Part shown: one piece after another, positions 35,580-38,610 of the stretch
Layout: each line of letters opens with the position of its first letter
How positions within the stretch are numbered: position 1 is the first letter of the stretch
Assembly: GCA_016931385.1 (NCBI GenBank)
Contig: JAFGEV010000141.1
Span: forward strand, 1 to 38,610
DNA length: 38,610 nucleotides
From: Prolixibacteraceae bacterium
Lineage (GTDB): Bacteria > Bacteroidota > Bacteroidia > Bacteroidales > Prolixibacteraceae
Direction: 5' to 3'
Program-made: the position numbers and the translations under genes
Notes under the pieces: model-generated
Seen by the model: only the letters and a program-made list of their open reading frames with translations
What the model was told of the DNA's origin: nothing
The model's database searches: none

Positions 35580-36824
35580 ATGATTGAATATACGAAACAT
35601 GTTTTACCAAACGGACTGAGGGTGCTAGTCCATCAAGACACAACTACGCCAATGGCTGCTGTTAATGTATTGTATGATGTAGGCGCCCGTGACGAAGATC
35701 CTCAAAAAACAGGCTTTGCTCACTTATTCGAGCATCTGATGTTTGGAGGTTCGGTGAACATCCCCGATTTTGATACGCCCGTTCAGGAAGTTGGAGGTGA
35801 AAACAACGCCTTCACAACAAACGATGTAACAAACTATTACATTACCCTGCCTGCACAAAATATCGAAACGGCTTTCTGGCTTGAGGCTGATCGTATGCTC
35901 GAATTGGCCTTTAGTCCACAAAGCCTTGAAGTGCAGAGGAATGTGGTGATAGAGGAGTTTAAACAGCGGTATCTGAATCAGCCTTATGGCGATGTGTCTC
36001 CTCTTATCAGGGAGTTGTGTTATACCGTTCATCCCTACAGGTGGCCCACCATTGGGAAAGATATTCTGCACATCGAAAATGCCACGCTCGATGATGTGAA
36101 GAAGTTCTTTTTTACGCATTATGCACCTAATAATGCCGTGTTGGCTGTGAGTGGCAATGTTGAACCTGATGCAGTTTTCAAACTGGCTGAAAAGTGGTTT
36201 GGCGATATACCATCACGAAGAATACCCCTAAGGGATTTGCCCGTTGAGCCTGTTCAGTCACATTCACGCGAAAAGCATGTAAAAAGGGACGTTCCTTACG
36301 ACGGACTGTATATCTCGTTTCACATGGATGGAAAATTGGGCGCCGATTATTACGTTACCGACTTGATTTCAGATATTTTATCGAACGGCCATTCTTCACG
36401 AATGTATCGCCGTTTGGTAATTGAAGAAAAGTTGTTTGGCGAACTTGATGCCTATATTTCGGGCGATACCGACCCGGGTTTGTTTACAGTGGCAGGAAAA
36501 CTTATTGAAGGTGTTACATTTGATAAGGCCGGAAAAGCTGTTTGGGACGAACTGGAAAAACTTAAAAATGAAAGTGTGCCGGATAAAGAATTGCGTAAAG
36601 TGATTAATAAAGTTGAAGCCAATTTGGTTTACTCCGAAATAAGTTACCTGAATAAAGCCATGTCGCTGGCAGGTTTTGAACTGCTTGGTGATGTCGGACT
36701 GATTAACCGGCAAATTGGATTATACAACGAAGTTACTCCCGAACGTATTGCCGAAGTGGCAAATAAAGTGTTCAGAATTGAAAATTGTTCCACCTTGTAT
36801 TATGAGCGGACTACCAAAGGATAA
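35580..36824 (+). CDS. M16 family zinc peptidase, catalytic subunit
   Basis: GFAHLFEHLMFGG (HxxEH) and downstream NVVIEEFKQRY ligand region; no signal peptide. Confidence 0.93.
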   Translation: MIEYTKHVLPNGLRVLVHQDTTTPMAAVNVLYDVGARDEDPQKTGFAHLFEHLMFGGSVNIPDFDTPVQEVGGENNAFTTNDVTNYYITLPAQNIETAFWLEADRMLELAFSPQSLEVQRNVVIEEFKQRYLNQPYGDVSPLIRELCYTVHPYRWPTIGKDILHIENATLDDVKKFFFTHYAPNNAVLAVSGNVEPDAVFKLAEKWFGDIPSRRIPLRDLPVEPVQSHSREKHVKRDVPYDGLYISFHMDGKLGADYYVTDLISDILSNGHSSRMYRRLVIEEKLFGELDAYISGDTDPGLFTVAGKLIEGVTFDKAGKAVWDELEKLKNESVPDKELRKVINKVEANLVYSEISYLNKAMSLAGFELLGDVGLINRQIGLYNEVTPERIAEVANKVFRIENCSTLYYERTTKG

Positions 36825-38115
36825 AAAGAGAAGGCCAGCAGTGAAACCTGTTTCATCGTTTAGGTTTCCCATGCCCGAAAAGCGGAAACTGACCAATGGC
36901 ATTGAAGTGTGGGGGTTGTATGGCGGTAGCCAGGAAATTACCAAGATCGATTTCATGTTCGATGCCGGTACATGGTATCAACCGGCAAATCTGATCGCGG
37001 GTTTTACCAACGGGTTTTTGAACCAGGGCACAACGCAGCGTTCAGCACAACAAATTGCTGAAACATTCGATAATAGCGGGGCTTACCTTCACCTCGCTGC
37101 CGACCAGCAATTCGGCAATGTAAGCGTGTTAACACTGAACAAACACTTTGACCCTGTTTTGGCCGAGACAGCAGGGTTGATCTTTCATCCCACATTTCCC
37201 GAGAAGGAGATAAGCGCACAGATTGCAAAAAAACGGCAGCGCTTTATTGTCGAAAATAAAAAAGTTAAAGTATTGGCACGCAAACATTTTTCTCAGGTAT
37301 TGTTCGGCGATGAACATCCGTATGCCAATACAAACCAGCTTGACGATTACGATGGGGTCACGCGTGAAGCGCTTTTGAAATTTCATGATGAAAACTATTT
37401 AAGGAGGCCTTGCAGGATTGTGGTGTCGGGGAAGTATCCCGAGAATGTATTTGAAATGCTTGATGCGCTTTTCGGGCAACATATTCTCGATGATGGCAGT
37501 GACGATGCTGTTGGCCATTCCATAAAAGGTAAGGAACAAAAAAGGCATTTTGTTGAAAAAGCCGATGCCCTGCAATGTGCAATACAAATGGGCCGGCTTG
37601 TCCCGGGCCGCAATCACCCCGATTTCCCCGGACTTTTGGTGCTGACCACACTGTTGGGAGGTTTCTTCGGTTCAAGGTTAATGGCAAACCTGCGCGAAGA
37701 TAAAGGCTACACCTACGGAATTGGGGCAAACCTGCTTACCCACAGGAATGCATCCTACATTGCAATCATGTCGGAAGTTGGCGCCAAGGTGTATAAAGCG
37801 GCATTGGCCGAAATATATTATGAAATTGAACGCCTGAGGAATGAGCCGGTTGGCAAAGCCGAAATGGAGGTTGTGCGCAGCTACATGCTTGGCGATATGC
37901 TCAGGGGAATTGACGGGATCATTGCAAATTCCGAAAGCCTGAAATCACTGCTCGAAACCGATATGGATTTTTCTTTTTTAGAAACAGTTTTAAAGAAAAT
38001 CCAAACCATACAGCCTGACGAAATTCAGCAACTGGCTGAAAAATATCTGCATAGTGATAGTTTATACGAAGTGGTTGCCGGGCCGGTATTGCATACAACA
38101 TTAAAAATTACCTGA
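36802..38115 (+). CDS. M16 family peptidase, non-catalytic partner subunit
   Basis: M16 fold (LTNGIEVWGLYGGS; LTTLLGGFFGSRLMANLREDKGYTYGIGANL) without HxxEH at the equivalent position (IAGFTNGFLNQG). ATG at 36802 overlaps the end of the upstream gene. Confidence 0.88.
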   Translation: MSGLPKDKKRRPAVKPVSSFRFPMPEKRKLTNGIEVWGLYGGSQEITKIDFMFDAGTWYQPANLIAGFTNGFLNQGTTQRSAQQIAETFDNSGAYLHLAADQQFGNVSVLTLNKHFDPVLAETAGLIFHPTFPEKEISAQIAKKRQRFIVENKKVKVLARKHFSQVLFGDEHPYANTNQLDDYDGVTREALLKFHDENYLRRPCRIVVSGKYPENVFEMLDALFGQHILDDGSDDAVGHSIKGKEQKRHFVEKADALQCAIQMGRLVPGRNHPDFPGLLVLTTLLGGFFGSRLMANLREDKGYTYGIGANLLTHRNASYIAIMSEVGAKVYKAALAEIYYEIERLRNEPVGKAEMEVVRSYMLGDMLRGIDGIIANSESLKSLLETDMDFSFLETVLKKIQTIQPDEIQQLAEKYLHSDSLYEVVAGPVLHTTLKIT

Positions 38116-38251
38116 AATTCACTGCCCTGAAAGCAGCAGCAAAGGCCGGATGTGCAGGGGCTTTTGTTTTTGTAAAAAAATGAAATCTGGCCCAAAATCA
38201 GAAATTTTTAGGGGGTTGTGTTACGGCTACCTTTGTTTGCCACAGTATTTT

Positions 38252-38610
38252 TTAATCATTCAAAACTGCTAATATTAAATCAATTTCTGTCAAATATTCT
38301 AAAAGTATTGGTTTTTTGTAATATTTCCCTTTTTGTTTAATTGATTCTTTAAGATATATTTCTAATCCAATTTCATAATTTCTTTTAATAGGAAATGCAA
38401 ATAAATGACTTAGAAATTCAATTTCATAGAATCCATAGTCATGAATGAAATATTTAAATCTTTTGTCAAGTAAAAATTGGGGTTGTTTAGCCTCTTTCTC
38501 TTGTAATAAGATAAATGGAACATTTCTTGGAAAATAGAAAACGGGGTAATCTCCAATATCATATCTTGCAAATTCCCTTATAAAGTCATATTTTTCTTCA
38601 CTGGCAGAAC
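38252..38610 (-). CDS. AT-rich hypothetical protein, 5'-truncated by right window edge
   Basis: Minus-strand frame open from the window end to TAA (TTA at 38252-38254): ...SASEEKYDFIREFARYDIGDYPVFYFPRNVPFILLQEKEAKQPQFLLDKRFKYFIHDYGFYEIEFLSHLFAFPIKRNYEIGLEIYLKESIKQKGKYYKKPILLEYLTEIDLILAVLND*. Absent from the ORF track because no start lies in the window. Confidence 0.65.
   Translation of the reverse strand, partial: SASEEKYDFIREFARYDIGDYPVFYFPRNVPFILLQEKEAKQPQFLLDKRFKYFIHDYGFYEIEFLSHLFAFPIKRNYEIGLEIYLKESIKQKGKYYKKPILLEYLTEIDLILAVLND

Noticed and set aside
35724-36119. 131-aa minus-strand ORF inside the M16 gene
   Set aside because: Antisense shadow of the catalytic M16 coding sequence.
38121-38177. 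GCCCTG...GCAGGGGC hairpin followed by TTTTGTTTTT after the M16 pair, as terminator
   Set aside because: Plausible location but the stem needs a bulge and a long loop; left out as a feature.

Overview
Bacteroidota-type genomic window, probably Marinilabiliales/Prolixibacteraceae-like (inferred from gene content). Gene order: a left-truncated DUF5695-like protein, a DUF418 membrane protein, a GH27 alpha-galactosidase, an S9 prolyl-oligopeptidase-family peptidase, an HExxH lipoprotein, a T9SS-sorted LamG-like protein, a hybrid two-component system (HTCS), a sulfatase-fold protein with a degenerate active site, an M24 Xaa-Pro aminopeptidase-like protein, a T9SS-sorted CotH protein, a 69-aa Cys/His ORF, two SusC/SusD pairs and a DUF1735-like lipoprotein. 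Downstream on the minus strand are a HypD-like glycyl radical enzyme and its activase. These are followed by a two-subunit M16 peptidase pair and a right-truncated AT-rich ORF. Main non-coding observation: four copies of a motif, ACATTTGTnCAAGTTTTTTGAACATTTG, whose ACAT half-sites are exactly 21 bp apart. Each copy is followed about 33-35 bp after the second half-site by a Bacteroidota -7-like element. Three copies precede genes or operons (7651, 13063, 20213/20426). The fourth (31307) precedes no ORF but lies upstream of an intrinsic terminator, suggesting an HTCS-controlled regulon that includes a candidate orphan small RNA. Three copies of a composite palindromic element (GGGCTAAAGCCC...GGGCTTTAGCCC) are also present, one of them between the glycyl radical enzyme gene and its activase gene. 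All family calls come from reading motifs without database searches.
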